Shown here piece after piece: positions 7,545 to 16,390 of a DNA stretch of 46,025 nucleotides (positions are counted from its first letter, which is position 1; every line of letters starts with the position of its first letter). The translations under genes were made by a program, and so were the position numbers. Below the pieces are notes generated by a model. The model saw only the letters and a list, made by a program, of their open reading frames with translations. It ran no database searches and was not told where the DNA came from. The stretch lies in IMG/VR virus record IMGVR_UViG_3300006033_000040, positions 1 to 46,025 of that record; one strand, 5' to 3'. The DNA comes from a virus.

Positions 7545-9635
7545 ATGAAGCTGAAACCCATCAAACCGGATCGGATCGCACCGAAGCCAGGCCGCGACAT
7601 GGCGCGTGATGGGTACAGCATCACTGACCTGGAGCGCCTGATCCGCGACTGCGAGGACCAGCCGGTGTGGCGGCCCCGCTCTGACAAGGCCGTGGGCTAC
7701 TACGACGGCAAGCAGCTCTCTGCAAAGCAGGTGCAAGACCGAGAAGAGCAGAGCATCAGCACCAAGCCGATCAACCTGGTGGCCCGGGTGATCAATGGCG
7801 TGCTCGGAACGCAGGCCAAGAACCGGCGCGATCAGCGCGTGGAGGCCGACGAGGACGAGTTCCAAGACGTGGCCGAGGCTGTCTCGGTGCGGTTCAAGGA
7901 GGCCATCCGGGAGACCAAGGCTCACATGGCAGTGAGCAACGGTTACGGCTCAGGCGTCAAGGCTGGTATCGGCTGGGTTGAGGTCTCCCGCAACCGCGAC
8001 CCGCTGCACTACCCGTATCGCGTGCAGGATGTGCACCGCAACGAGATCTGGTGGGACTGGCGCTGCAAGCACCTGGACATCAGCTTGCACGCGCGCTGGC
8101 TGGTGCGCCGCCAGTGGCACGATGCCGACGAGCTCATGGCCGAGATGCCGGAGCACAAGGACGTGCTGCAGCGCATGATCGGCAACTGGACCGGGCCGAT
8201 CGATGACGACTGGCTGGACGAGAGCTACCAGGCCAGCCCGATCCTCAACGGCGCCTACGAGAACGACCGCACGTTCAGCGTGGCGCGCAGCGAGTGGATC
8301 GACGGCGGCCGAGGCCGGATCAAGCTCTACGAGGTCTGGTATCGCGTTCCGGCTGAGGGCGTCTTCATGCGTGTGGGCAAGCGCTGGCGTGCTGTCGACG
8401 AGAACAACCCGCTGCACATGGAGGCGATCCAGCGCGGCGTGGTCAAGTTCGAGCGCCGCGTCACGACCCAGGTGCGTCGGGCGATCTTCGCCGGCCCCTA
8501 CCGGCTGATCGACGAGGGGACCAAGCGCAAACGCTTCCCCTACATCCCGTTCGTGGCATTCCGCGACGATGAGGACGGCACACCCTACGGCCTGATCGAG
8601 GGCATGCTGGCCCCGCAGGACGGCTACAACGATCGCCGCCAGCGCATCGACTGGATGCTCAAGGCCCAGCAGCTGCTGGTCGACAACGATGCGCTGGACA
8701 ACAAGTTCAACACCATCGACGACATCGCAGCGACGATGATGCGGCCTGACATGGTGGCTGTGCTCAATGCCAACCGGCGCAACGCCAAGGGCCTGGAGTT
8801 CCGCAACGACCTGGCACTGCAGAAGGAGCAGTGGCAGTCGATGATGGACGACAAGCAGCTGATCCAGGACGTGCCCGGCGTCTACAGCACCCAGCTGGGC
8901 AACGCTCCCGCCGGCGTCACGGCCGGCAACGCCATCGCCAGCCTGGTGGAGCAGGGCGAGGTGGCCATGGGCGAGCTCAACGACAACATGAGCTTTGCCG
9001 AGCAGATCGTGTACGAATCGCTGCTGGACCTGATTGTTGATGACATGACCGAGCCGAACACAGAGGTGACGGTTGGCACCGGATCGGGCAAGCGCGTGAT
9101 CATGCTCAACACCCAGGACGAACAGGGTCGCCCGATGAACATGGTGGCCGACGCCCCGATCCGCTGCGGTATCTCTGAGGTGCCAACGTCGCCGGCCTAC
9201 CGCATGCAGCAGCAGCAGCAGCTCAAGGACATCATCATGGCCGTGGGTGGCGCGAGCCCGCAGGCCGCCGCGTTGCTCACCCCGATCTACATCGAGACGA
9301 GCAACCACCCGGACCGCCAGCGCATCGCCGACGATCTGCGCCGCATGTCTGGCATCCCGACTGCCGGGGACAAGAACGCCCAGCAGCAGCAACAGCAGGC
9401 CGCCGCGAAGCAGCAGGCCGAGCAGGCGCAGATCCAGAAGGATCAGGTGCAGGCCGACATCCGCCACAAGCAGGCCCAGGCCGAGCTGGCAGAAACGCGG
9501 GCCGACGAGATTCGCGTGCGCAACGCCCTGGCCCCGATGGAGACCGGCCACCGCATGGCGATGGACACGGCTCCGCAGATCGACCCGGAAGAGCAGGCCA
9601 TCAACGATGCGATGCAGGAGGCGATGGCCGCCTGA
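7545..9635 (+). CDS. Portal protein, P22-like
   Basis: 696 residues, the size of P22-type portals. Recognisable segments are KPINLVARVINGVLGTQAKNR near residue 75, GIGWVEV, and a long region on fibre-like helices ending in Gln-rich coiled coil (residues about 605-650, QQQQQQAAAKQQAEQAQIQKDQ). That helical tail recalls the barrel at the P22 portal C-terminus. The dodecameric portal forms the DNA channel and docks terminase and tail adaptors. A long open frame on the opposite strand (7950-9668) is a shadow. A palindrome lies 12 bases after the stop. Confidence 0.88.
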   Translation: MKLKPIKPDRIAPKPGRDMARDGYSITDLERLIRDCEDQPVWRPRSDKAVGYYDGKQLSAKQVQDREEQSISTKPINLVARVINGVLGTQAKNRRDQRVEADEDEFQDVAEAVSVRFKEAIRETKAHMAVSNGYGSGVKAGIGWVEVSRNRDPLHYPYRVQDVHRNEIWWDWRCKHLDISLHARWLVRRQWHDADELMAEMPEHKDVLQRMIGNWTGPIDDDWLDESYQASPILNGAYENDRTFSVARSEWIDGGRGRIKLYEVWYRVPAEGVFMRVGKRWRAVDENNPLHMEAIQRGVVKFERRVTTQVRRAIFAGPYRLIDEGTKRKRFPYIPFVAFRDDEDGTPYGLIEGMLAPQDGYNDRRQRIDWMLKAQQLLVDNDALDNKFNTIDDIAATMMRPDMVAVLNANRRNAKGLEFRNDLALQKEQWQSMMDDKQLIQDVPGVYSTQLGNAPAGVTAGNAIASLVEQGEVAMGELNDNMSFAEQIVYESLLDLIVDDMTEPNTEVTVGTGSGKRVIMLNTQDEQGRPMNMVADAPIRCGISEVPTSPAYRMQQQQQLKDIIMAVGGASPQAAALLTPIYIETSNHPDRQRIADDLRRMSGIPTAGDKNAQQQQQQAAAKQQAEQAQIQKDQVQADIRHKQAQAELAETRADEIRVRNALAPMETGHRMAMDTAPQIDPEEQAINDAMQEAMAA

Positions 9636-9647
9636 CCTCCTGCCGTT

Positions 9648-9673
9648 TTCAAGTGGCAACGTTGCCACTTGAA
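9648..9673. repeat. 26-bp perfect palindrome, copy 1
   Basis: Half-site TTCAAGTGGCAAC is followed directly by its exact reverse complement with no spacer, 12 bases after the portal stop codon. The inner 24 bp recur exactly at 28949-28972 inside the giant gene. When this copy is read on the minus strand, the identity extends four more bases (AAAC). It is too symmetric to be an ordinary terminator and lacks a T-tract. Confidence 0.85.
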
Positions 9674-9680
9674 CAGCGAC

Positions 9681-9701
9681 GGGTGTAATCGGATTACACC
9701 C
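9681..9701. repeat. 21-base palindrome GGGTGTAATC-N-GATTACACCC
   Basis: Ten-base arms pair perfectly around one central G, seven bases after the preceding palindrome. It could be an operator-like protein site or an RNA hairpin. No second copy was found in the window. Confidence 0.7.
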
Positions 9702-9717
9702 AGACCAGTTTTAGCCG

Positions 9718-9793
9718 ACACCGGAGCGCCCCGCCCGGTGTTGCGTACACAGGGGCAAGCCGGCTCCCAGACCCTCGCGCAAGAAGGGAGCCG
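9718..9793 (+). other. Two further stem-loops in the portal-scaffold gap
   Basis: ACACCGG/CCGGTGT (9718-9741) has a 10-base loop, and CGGCTCCC/GGGAGCCG (9761-9793) has a 17-base loop. With the two palindromes before and the terminator after, they make five consecutive inverted repeats in about 200 bases of non-coding DNA. I see no ORF here. Confidence 0.55.
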
Positions 9794-9820
9794 CGTACCA
9801 CCAGCGCGTCGCAACGAAGC

Positions 9821-9851
9821 AAGCCGCCCAGGCAACTGAGGCGGCTTTTTT
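9821..9851 (+). terminator. Rho-independent terminator before scaffold gene
   Basis: AAGCCGCC pairs with GGCGGCTT across an 11-base loop and is followed by six T. It lies upstream of the scaffold and capsid genes, so it probably sets expression steps within the late region. Confidence 0.8.
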
Positions 9852-9888
9852 CATGCGCGTTCGCTCACGCACGAGCACGGAGAGAGCA

Positions 9889-10794
9889 ATGCCACTTGGA
9901 TCGAGTGACGACTTCAACGCTGACGACCTGGCCATCCTGGCCGAGCACGGCATCGATGTGAATCAGCAGGCCGACGATGGCGAAACCGCCACGACGAGCG
10001 AGCAGACGAACACGGCCGACACCCAGGAGCAGACCGCCACCACCACCGACACCACTGCGACGGCCACCGACTCGACCACCACGGACGAGCCGAAGGGCAA
10101 TGTGTCGCAGGCCCTGCGGGCTTCCCGCCGGGCTGAACGCCGAGCGCGTGATGCGGCTGAACAGGCCAAGAGCGAAGCCGAGAAGTTGCGTCTGGAGCTG
10201 GAGGAACTGAAGGGCAAGAACGGGAAGACTGGCGCCGCCAACGATGACATTGACATCGATGAAATCGCCGAGGAGTTCCCAGCAGCGGCCGAGGCCATCA
10301 GGCGCGAGCGAGCAGCCCGCGAAGATGCTGAACGCAAGCTGCGCGAGCAGGCGCCAGCGCCGAAGAACGCCGATCCAGAGTTCGCGCCCCCCGAGTTCCC
10401 GGCAGAAGTCCAAGACCTGATCGACGAGGTTCCGAAGCTGCTGGCATGGCAACACGACCCGGACCAAACGCGGTTCGAGATGGCCGTGGCCGCTGACCTG
10501 CTGCTGCAGACCCACCCGCAATGGAAAGACAAGCCTGATAGCGAGCGATTCCATGAGGCGGTTCGTCGAGTCGAAGCTGAGCTCTCCGAACAAGCGGCCC
10601 CGGCCGCGCAAGACACCACCAAGCCCGCTCAACCGAGCGCCAAGGAACTTCTGGAGCGGGCCCCCAAGCCTGCGCCTGAAACCCTGTCGTCGCTGAGCGG
10701 CGCAACACCATCAACTGATCCCGCCTCGATGTTGGGTCGATACGCCAAGATGTCCGATGAGGAAATCGAGGCCGACCTGATGCGTGGCGGGTAA
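9889..10794 (+). CDS. Putative scaffolding protein
   Basis: 301 residues from the ATG with GGAGAG upstream; an in-frame ATG at 9853 sits on the terminator and is rejected. The composition is typical of scaffolds: an acidic, Thr-rich disordered N-terminus (DTTATATDSTTTDEP) and a long charged coiled coil (ALRASRRAERRARDAAEQAK onward). A middle domain (IDEVPKLLAWQHDPDQTRF) and an acidic tail (KMSDEEIEADLMRGG) follow. It lies between portal and major capsid genes, where scaffolds are found, and would shape the prohead then leave. No protease motif is seen. Confidence 0.68.
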   Translation: MPLGSSDDFNADDLAILAEHGIDVNQQADDGETATTSEQTNTADTQEQTATTTDTTATATDSTTTDEPKGNVSQALRASRRAERRARDAAEQAKSEAEKLRLELEELKGKNGKTGAANDDIDIDEIAEEFPAAAEAIRRERAAREDAERKLREQAPAPKNADPEFAPPEFPAEVQDLIDEVPKLLAWQHDPDQTRFEMAVAADLLLQTHPQWKDKPDSERFHEAVRRVEAELSEQAAPAAQDTTKPAQPSAKELLERAPKPAPETLSSLSGATPSTDPASMLGRYAKMSDEEIEADLMRGG

Positions 10795-10813
10795 TACCAT
10801 TCTGGAGTGACCA

Positions 10814-12115
10814 ATGAGCACCACGACCGTACCGGCCGGCAGCGGCCTTTCCCCCAAGAAGTGGAGCGAAGCTCTCTTCTCCATGGTCGGCAAGCAGCCG
10901 ACTCCCGTCAACGCACTGGCCGGCCCCGCGCCGACCATCTCCGACGCTGATCGCCTGATCCGTCGCCAGTCCACCACGGACATGCCGATCGTGCGGGTCA
11001 ATGACCTGGCTCAGTCGGCCGGCGACACGGTGCGCGTCGACTGCGCGCAGATCGTCAAGCTGCGCCCTGTGATGGGCGACCAGAACGCCGAAGGCAAGGG
11101 CGCCAAGCTGGACTTCAGCTACTTCGACCAGCGCATCGACATGGCAACCCTGCCGGTCAGCGCTGGCGGGAAGATGACCCAGAAGCGCTTCCAGCATGAT
11201 CTGCGCCGCATCGCGCTGGCCCAGCTGAAGGGTGGCATCCCCAACTTCCTGTGGCAGCGAGCCCTGGTGCATCTGGCTGGCGCCCGCGGTGAGCAGGACA
11301 GCGTGGATTGGATCCTGCCCCTGGCCACCGACCCCGAGTTCGCCGAGTTCATGGTGAACGGCCTGAAGGCACCGAGCTACAACCGCCACTACGTGGTGGA
11401 TGGCACGGACCTGATCCAGGGCGGCCTGCAGTTGGGCAGCATCGATACCACTGATGCGATGAAGCTGTCGCACATCGACCAACTGGCCTCGCTGGTCTCG
11501 GAAGCGACGATTCGCATGCAGCCCATCCGCATCCCGGGTGACATGGCCGCCGGCGACTCGCCGATCCGTGGCGTGCTGATGCTGGACAACCTGGTGTGGA
11601 ACAACGTGCTGACCGACACCACGGCCGGCAACAACATCCGCACCTGGCAGTCAAACGCCATGGATCGCGCCCGCTACGGCAAGGTGCAGGATCACCCGCT
11701 TTTCTCGCCTGGTGCGTTCCTGTGGAACGACATCCTGGTGCGCAAGATGGGCGACTTCGCTGTGCGCTTCAGCCCTGGTGCCTCGACCAACATCGTGACC
11801 GCAGCCAATCGCTACACCGGCACCGAGTCGGCTCAGGCCATCGCATCGTTCGCCAACACCCACCAGGTGTCGCGCTCGCTGTTCCTGGGCGCCCAGGCCC
11901 TGGCCATGTGCGCGGGCTCGAACACCGCCAGCGGCGTGCCGTACTCGATGCTGGAGAACCAGACCAACTTCGGCCGGAACCACGAGATGGCCGGCGAGCT
12001 GATCTGCTCCGAGCAGAAGGTGCGCTTTGCCCTGCCTGATGGCGCAGGCAACACCGAGCCGACCGACATCGGCGTGATGGTGATCGACAGCATCGTCAAG
12101 AAGGTCTCGTCCTGA
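10814..12115 (+). CDS. Major capsid protein (DUF4043 / N4-gp56-like)
   Basis: 433 residues, with TGGAGTGACC before the ATG. It has the pattern I know from the DUF4043 capsid family: SPKKWSEALFSMVGKQ near the start, DTVRVDCAQIVKLRP, then MTQKRFQHDLRRIALAQLKG, and the late segment ENQTNFGRNHEMAGELICSEQKVRF. These adopt the HK97 fold and build the icosahedral shell. There is no N-terminal delta domain or visible processing site, consistent with a separate scaffold gene upstream. Confidence 0.85.
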   Translation: MSTTTVPAGSGLSPKKWSEALFSMVGKQPTPVNALAGPAPTISDADRLIRRQSTTDMPIVRVNDLAQSAGDTVRVDCAQIVKLRPVMGDQNAEGKGAKLDFSYFDQRIDMATLPVSAGGKMTQKRFQHDLRRIALAQLKGGIPNFLWQRALVHLAGARGEQDSVDWILPLATDPEFAEFMVNGLKAPSYNRHYVVDGTDLIQGGLQLGSIDTTDAMKLSHIDQLASLVSEATIRMQPIRIPGDMAAGDSPIRGVLMLDNLVWNNVLTDTTAGNNIRTWQSNAMDRARYGKVQDHPLFSPGAFLWNDILVRKMGDFAVRFSPGASTNIVTAANRYTGTESAQAIASFANTHQVSRSLFLGAQALAMCAGSNTASGVPYSMLENQTNFGRNHEMAGELICSEQKVRFALPDGAGNTEPTDIGVMVIDSIVKKVSS

Positions 12116-12118
12116 TCT

Positions 12119-12152
12119 GGTGGGCTGACCTGAGCGCGGGCTTCGGCCCACC
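12119..12152 (+). other. Hairpin after major capsid gene
   Basis: GGTGGGC pairs with GCCCACC across a 20-base loop that contains CGGGCTTCG. No T-tract follows, so it may stabilise the capsid message or act as a weak pause site. Confidence 0.45.
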
Positions 12153-12182
12153 TCAACCTTCAACTGAACTCTGAAAGGAACC

Positions 12183-12629
12183 ATGATGGCTTCCATCAAG
12201 GCTGTGGGCTTCAACGCCCCTAAATTCATGCCCGTCGACGGCTGCGCTGCGGCCTACATCGACAAGGTATCACTCACCGCCAACCCGACTGCTGGCGACA
12301 CGCTGGACTTCCTCATCCCCGCCGGGGCCGAGGTGTATGGCGTCTCAATTCAAGGCGACGACCTGGACACCAACGGCACGCCCACGTTCGCCTTCTCGGT
12401 GGGCTACCGGCCGTTCAAGTCCGATTCGAGCCTGTCCCCCAACGCGACGTACTTCGCCGCGACTGGCCAGACCACGCTGCGCACCGGCGGCCGCCTGCTT
12501 TGCGCGTTCAAGCCGATCAAGTTCGAAGAGGACGTGATCCTGAGCCTGACCGTGGGCACGGCTGCGGCGACCTTCGCCGCTGGCGAGGTGATCGCCATCG
12601 TCGAGGCCAACACTCCCGGCCCGAAGTAA
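12183..12629 (+). CDS. Capsid accessory protein, possible decoration protein
   Basis: 148 residues with GAAAGGAACC before the ATG pair. It is predicted mostly beta: alternating hydrophobic strands (AAYIDKVSLTANP, TLDFLIPAGAEVYGVSIQ, PTFAFSVGYRPF). It contains no catalytic motif. Position right after the major capsid gene, small size and beta content suggest a head-decoration or stabilising protein; the family is not recognised. A terminator follows. Confidence 0.55.
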   Translation: MMASIKAVGFNAPKFMPVDGCAAAYIDKVSLTANPTAGDTLDFLIPAGAEVYGVSIQGDDLDTNGTPTFAFSVGYRPFKSDSSLSPNATYFAATGQTTLRTGGRLLCAFKPIKFEEDVILSLTVGTAAATFAAGEVIAIVEANTPGPK

Positions 12630-12649
12630 TCGGCTGAACCGCAACCAAG

Positions 12650-12671
12650 GGCCCGCTTCGGCGGGCCTTTT
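12650..12671 (+). terminator. Rho-independent terminator
   Basis: GGCCCGC/GCGGGCC stem with a TTCG tetraloop followed by TTTT. It sits between the capsid accessory gene and the connector genes, 15 bases before the next start. Confidence 0.8.
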
Positions 12672-12686
12672 CCGTTGGAGGGCGCA

Positions 12687-13103
12687 ATGCGCATCGAATA
12701 CATCGGGCTCAAGCCCCGCAAAGAAGACAACGTGGCCGCCACTGGCATCGTCTGGGGTGGTCCTGGTGATGTGCAAGACGTGCCCGAGGCCGCTTGTCCT
12801 GCGCTGCTGAAGCACTCTGGTGTTTGGCGCGCAGCCGCAGCCGAGGCCAAGCTGGTTGTCCACCGCGCTGATGGTGCGACGGAGACCACCGCCACTGCCG
12901 ACAAGCCGCCTGCCGATGAGCATGGCCATGAAAAGCACGACGGCTTGGACAAGGCCAATGACAAAGCCGCCCTGATCGCCACGCTGAACAGCCTGGGCGT
13001 CACCGAGATCGACGGCCGCACCGGGAAGGCCCGGCTGATCGAACTCATCGAACAACGCCGCGCAGAACTCGCGCAGGCCGCCGGCGAACTGCCGAAGGAG
13101 TAA
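12687..13103 (+). CDS. Small head-associated protein
   Basis: 138 residues from the ATG after TTGGAGGGCGCA; a TTG 12 bases earlier is a less likely start. The first 50 residues (MRIEYIGLKPRKEDNVA, TGIVWGGPGDV, PALLKHSGVWR) form a compact domain seen in small proteins of phage head modules. A disordered, His/Asp-rich linker follows, then a C-terminal helix-loop-helix (LNSLGVTEIDGRTGKARLI) resembling SAP/HeH-like nucleic-acid-binding motifs. A role in head completion is inferred from position only. Confidence 0.55.
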   Translation: MRIEYIGLKPRKEDNVAATGIVWGGPGDVQDVPEAACPALLKHSGVWRAAAAEAKLVVHRADGATETTATADKPPADEHGHEKHDGLDKANDKAALIATLNSLGVTEIDGRTGKARLIELIEQRRAELAQAAGELPKE

Positions 13104-13105
13104 GC

Positions 13106-13900
13106 ATGGCCAAGACGACTTTAGTTCGCAAGTTCATGGACGGTGTGCTGAACACCCTGCAGGACATCTCGCCGCCCTACCAGCGCTGGACTGAAGTCGA
13201 GCTGGTGCGCTACATCAATCTGGGCCAGATGGCGATTGCCACCTACCTGCCTCACGCCGGCAGTCGCGTGGATGCCATCAAGCTTTCACAGGGCACGCGC
13301 CAAGACCTGACGCAGGTGCTGGCCGCAAACATCAAGCCCAGCGATGGCAGCACAGCCGTTGATACCCAGGGCATCAGCCTGATCGATGTGGTGCGGTTCA
13401 TGGGATCTGACGGCCTGACACCTGGCCGTGTCATCCGCCGCATCGACCAGCACACCAAAGACACCAACGATCCAGACTGGCACACCCGTACGGCTGCCCA
13501 GCCTGCGACATTCATGGCCGATGGCAGCGTGCCGAAGACGTTCTACGTCTCGCCAGGAGTGCCCGCAACACCCGCTGTATGGGCTGAGGTGAAGTGGATG
13601 GCCATGCCGGCAGTGGTTGCTGATGGAGGTGTTCCGGGGTCCGAGGTATACCTAGCCAGTGGATCAAGCACCGTGTTGATCGGTGTCGATGACCAGTTTG
13701 TCGATGATCTGCGCAACTACGTGCTGGCCCTCGCCTACATGAAGGCATCGAAGAACGAGGGGAATGCTGCGCGCGCCGCCACTCATACCCAGCAGTTCAC
13801 GTCATCGATCAACGCCAAGGCCACCGCCGTTGGTGCGGTGAACCCGAAGCTGACCAGCCTGCCCTACATTGAGCAGGCTGGCGTGATGGCGGCGGGCTGA
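13106..13900 (+). CDS. Head-tail adaptor protein (podovirus/SU10-like)
   Basis: 264 residues. It starts with a helical segment (FMDGVLNTLQDISPPYQRWTE) then ELVRYINLGQMAIATYLP, the sort of N-terminal helix bundle seen in adaptor proteins that plug into the portal. The centre is beta-rich, and the end returns to helices (DLRNYVLALAYMKASKNEG, then AATHTQQF). I place it with the DUF6682/SU10-adaptor type from memory. It follows the previous gene after two bases and would seal the head and connect to the tail nozzle. Confidence 0.6.
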   Translation: MAKTTLVRKFMDGVLNTLQDISPPYQRWTEVELVRYINLGQMAIATYLPHAGSRVDAIKLSQGTRQDLTQVLAANIKPSDGSTAVDTQGISLIDVVRFMGSDGLTPGRVIRRIDQHTKDTNDPDWHTRTAAQPATFMADGSVPKTFYVSPGVPATPAVWAEVKWMAMPAVVADGGVPGSEVYLASGSSTVLIGVDDQFVDDLRNYVLALAYMKASKNEGNAARAATHTQQFTSSINAKATAVGAVNPKLTSLPYIEQAGVMAAG

Positions 13901-13901
13901 T

Positions 13902-14501
13902 ATGGCTCTGTGGTCGGACATGTTGGCCGAGGTGCTGCCTGATGTACCAGGCTGCCCCGACGAAGCCGCAGAGCGGGCGCTGCGACATGCCGCCCGCGAC
14001 TTCCTGGAGACCACCCAGGCTCAAACCGAGACGCGCACCGTTTCGGTTGGCGCCGGCGCGGCGGTGGTTCTGCCAACCTCTGCGCTGCTGGTGGCCGACA
14101 TCCTGAGCGCAACCATAGGCACTGAAGAGGTGTCTGTGCTCGCGTCCAATGCGCCGCGGCCTCACTGGGCCAGTGATCTGGATCTATTCCTTCGATGGGA
14201 TGGCGTGTCGATCAGCTGTGACCCGGCTCAGGCCGCCAGCACGTCGGTGGTTCTTGAGCTGGTCACCCTGCCCGGCACTGCGGCGACAGGCATTGATGAC
14301 GTGACCTGGCAGGCCTACAGCGAAGACATCGCACACGGTGCGCTGCAGCGCCTGCTGGCCCAACCCAAAAAGCCGTGGAGCGATCCGTCAACGGCTGCCT
14401 ACCACCTGCAGATGTTCGAGTCCGCCAAGAAGTCGGCGGCCTTTGATGTCGGCTCAACCCGTCAACACAAGGCGCGCCGTCTGCGCGTCAAACCCGCGTG
14501 A
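13902..14501 (+). CDS. Second adaptor/connector-like protein
   Basis: 199 residues. The helical N-terminus (MLAEVLPDVPGCPDEAAERALRHAARDFLE split around residues 6-35) is followed by a beta core (VVLPTSALLVADILSATIG, and a repeat-like VVLELVTLPG) and a helical C-terminal part (DIAHGALQRLLAQPKKPW). The order helix-beta-helix resembles podovirus gatekeeper proteins. The motif APWSDP-like 'KPWSDPSTAAYHLQMF' is typical of this type. One base separates it from its upstream partner. The exact role is uncertain. Confidence 0.55.
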   Translation: MALWSDMLAEVLPDVPGCPDEAAERALRHAARDFLETTQAQTETRTVSVGAGAAVVLPTSALLVADILSATIGTEEVSVLASNAPRPHWASDLDLFLRWDGVSISCDPAQAASTSVVLELVTLPGTAATGIDDVTWQAYSEDIAHGALQRLLAQPKKPWSDPSTAAYHLQMFESAKKSAAFDVGSTRQHKARRLRVKPA

Positions 14502-14508
14502 GGGAACC

Positions 14509-16020
14509 ATGCCTATTCAGCGACAAGTGAACGTCACGTTCCTGCAGGATCAGTCGTTCGGGATTGCCAGCATCACCGCGGGCACCACCGGCGACATGGA
14601 CGAAGATTTGGCCCGAGGACTTGGCGGTCAAATCGTCAAGATCAACGGCCCGGCCACTGGCACGCCGATCCTATCCCCGGTGTCAGGGGCTAGGAATCTG
14701 GCAAGCGGCGTACCGGTGTCGATCTTTGGCGACTCGATCACGCAGGACCACTACGAGACGACGGCTGCGACGGCCGTGTATGAGCGCGTCCGCTGGTTCT
14801 CCGCGGCAAATGCGCTGCTCGGCCAGCGCATGCGGCTGGTGCAAAACGCGGGCGTCAACGGTGAGACGACGACGCAAATGCTGGCGCGGCTGACAGGGAA
14901 TGGGCCAAATCCAGGCGCCGGATTCGGCGCGCTTGGCTCTACAGCCTCGGCGGTCACCAGCTCGCCGAGCCCGCTGTACGGAGCGCCGAAACTCTGTTTC
15001 GTGCATGGCGGGGTCAATGACATTTACGGATCAAGTCTGCCGGCTGCGACTGTGATCGCCAACCTGCAGTCGATCTATGCCGGACTCATGTCCGCTGGCG
15101 TGGCACCCATCGCCATGACCATCATGGCAGTCAACAGCACCACGGTTGGATATTCAACGGCCAACGTCGCCACGCATTTGGAGGTGAACCGCTGGATTCG
15201 CACCTACTGTCAGGCGAACAACATCCAGATGGTCGATGCGTTTGCGGCCACGGTTGACCCGACCAGCGCGACCGGCGTGGAGATGAACACGCTGTTGACC
15301 CGCGACGGCAAGCAACACCCAGGCAACCGTGGCGGCTGGGCAGTGGGCCGTGCCATCTATAACCTGCTGGTCAACATCTTGCCGGCGCGGGACATCCTGC
15401 CTCAATCGAACCTTGAGACCATCGCGCTGGACCCGAGCATCAAGCAGTTGCTCACGAACCCGCTGCTGACTGGCACGGCCGCGATCACCTCGACCGGGTA
15501 CAGCGGAACGGCCGCCGGCAGCAACTTGGCGAATGCCAACTTCGTGCGTGGCGGCTCAGCCTCAGCCGTACTGTCTGCCGTCACGCGAGCTGACGGCTAC
15601 GGGCAAAACACCAAGTTCGTCTGCACGTTTACTGCCAGCGGCGACAACCTGGAGTTTCGCGGCCCGTCGATGCACGCCAACGCAGTGGTAGGCGCGCAGT
15701 ACATCGCGGTGTGCGAGGCGGTGGTGACCGGCCCCAGCGGCGCAGCTCTGGCCGCTGCAGACAACTTGATGGGCGTGCAGCTCTACCTCCAGTACAACGA
15801 CGGCACGACCAACTATCTGACCTACGCGCTGGCGACCAACATCACGCAGGACTATGCGATGGCGGACGGCAGCAAGACGATCACGCTGAAAACGCCTGTG
15901 TTCACGCTGCCTGCCAGCGGAACCCCAACCACGTTCCGGCCGAACGTGACGATCTACGGCAAGGGCGCCGGGAATCCTGAAGTGCAACTCGGGCGGATCG
16001 GCCTGTACCGCGTGGACTGA
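14509..16020 (+). CDS. SGNH/GDSL-family hydrolase, probably virion-associated
   Basis: 503 residues from the ATG after GAGGGAACC; the longer frame from 14338 runs over the previous gene. Residues 65-290 carry the SGNH blocks in order: FGDSIT with nucleophile Ser76, NAGVNGET (Gly118), HGGVND with Asn170, and RDGKQHPGN with Asp266 and His270. The D-to-H spacing is one residue longer than the usual DxxH. The C-terminal 200 residues are beta-rich and probably bind carbohydrate or act as an assembly domain. The family removes acetyl or acyl esters from sugars and lipids. In the tail gene block it is likely a tail enzyme acting on surface polysaccharide. Confidence 0.8.
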   Translation: MPIQRQVNVTFLQDQSFGIASITAGTTGDMDEDLARGLGGQIVKINGPATGTPILSPVSGARNLASGVPVSIFGDSITQDHYETTAATAVYERVRWFSAANALLGQRMRLVQNAGVNGETTTQMLARLTGNGPNPGAGFGALGSTASAVTSSPSPLYGAPKLCFVHGGVNDIYGSSLPAATVIANLQSIYAGLMSAGVAPIAMTIMAVNSTTVGYSTANVATHLEVNRWIRTYCQANNIQMVDAFAATVDPTSATGVEMNTLLTRDGKQHPGNRGGWAVGRAIYNLLVNILPARDILPQSNLETIALDPSIKQLLTNPLLTGTAAITSTGYSGTAAGSNLANANFVRGGSASAVLSAVTRADGYGQNTKFVCTFTASGDNLEFRGPSMHANAVVGAQYIAVCEAVVTGPSGAALAAADNLMGVQLYLQYNDGTTNYLTYALATNITQDYAMADGSKTITLKTPVFTLPASGTPTTFRPNVTIYGKGAGNPEVQLGRIGLYRVD

Positions 16021-16055
16021 TCCCCATACCTTGCCGGTGAGTCTCTGACCTGATC

Positions 16056-16313
16056 ATGCAAATCGAACTTGCTCTACTCGCATCGCAGGCCCTGAGCAGC
16101 TACCTGGGCACGCGCAAGACGTTCTCCCTCATGGGCGGATCGACAGCCGGCTACGTGACCTCGGCCGCGTTCTCGGATGCGGTCAAGCTCACGGTGGTGT
16201 CGGGCGTGGCCGCCACGGTGGTGCAGGGCACCTGGACCGGCATTGCCGCTGCGGTGGTGGGCGGGGCAGTCGGCAATGCCATCGCGCACTGGCGAGCTAC
16301 CCGCAAGCCCTGA
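16056..16313 (+). CDS. Small glycine-rich putative membrane protein
   Basis: 85 residues with a weak ribosome-binding site. It contains hydrophobic Gly/Ala-rich stretches (LMGGSTAGYVTSAAF, VKLTVVSGVAATVVQG, GIAAAVVGGAVGNAIAHW) like glycine-zipper membrane segments, and a short basic end. It could be a minor virion membrane peptide or an extra holin-like protein outside the lysis cassette. No family is recognised. A terminator-like hairpin follows. Confidence 0.5.
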   Translation: MQIELALLASQALSSYLGTRKTFSLMGGSTAGYVTSAAFSDAVKLTVVSGVAATVVQGTWTGIAAAVVGGAVGNAIAHWRATRKP

Positions 16314-16352
16314 TTTCGATCCCCGAACGCTGGTGATCCAGCCACCCCACGC

Positions 16353-16380
16353 AAGCCCACCTCGTCGGGCTTTCTCTTTT
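16353..16380 (+). terminator. Probable terminator
   Basis: AAGCCC/GGGCTT stem, 8-base loop, then TCTCTTTT. It is followed by CTGGAGCCTC and the ATG of the next gene, the same hairpin-plus-SD layout as before the holin gene. Confidence 0.65.
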
Positions 16381-16390
16381 CTGGAGCCTC

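Noticed and set aside
7950-9668. 572-codon open frame on the minus strand opposite the portal gene
   Set aside because: Low-complexity Leu/Val/His/Arg sequence typical of a shadow of a GC-rich gene; the plus-strand portal is well supported.
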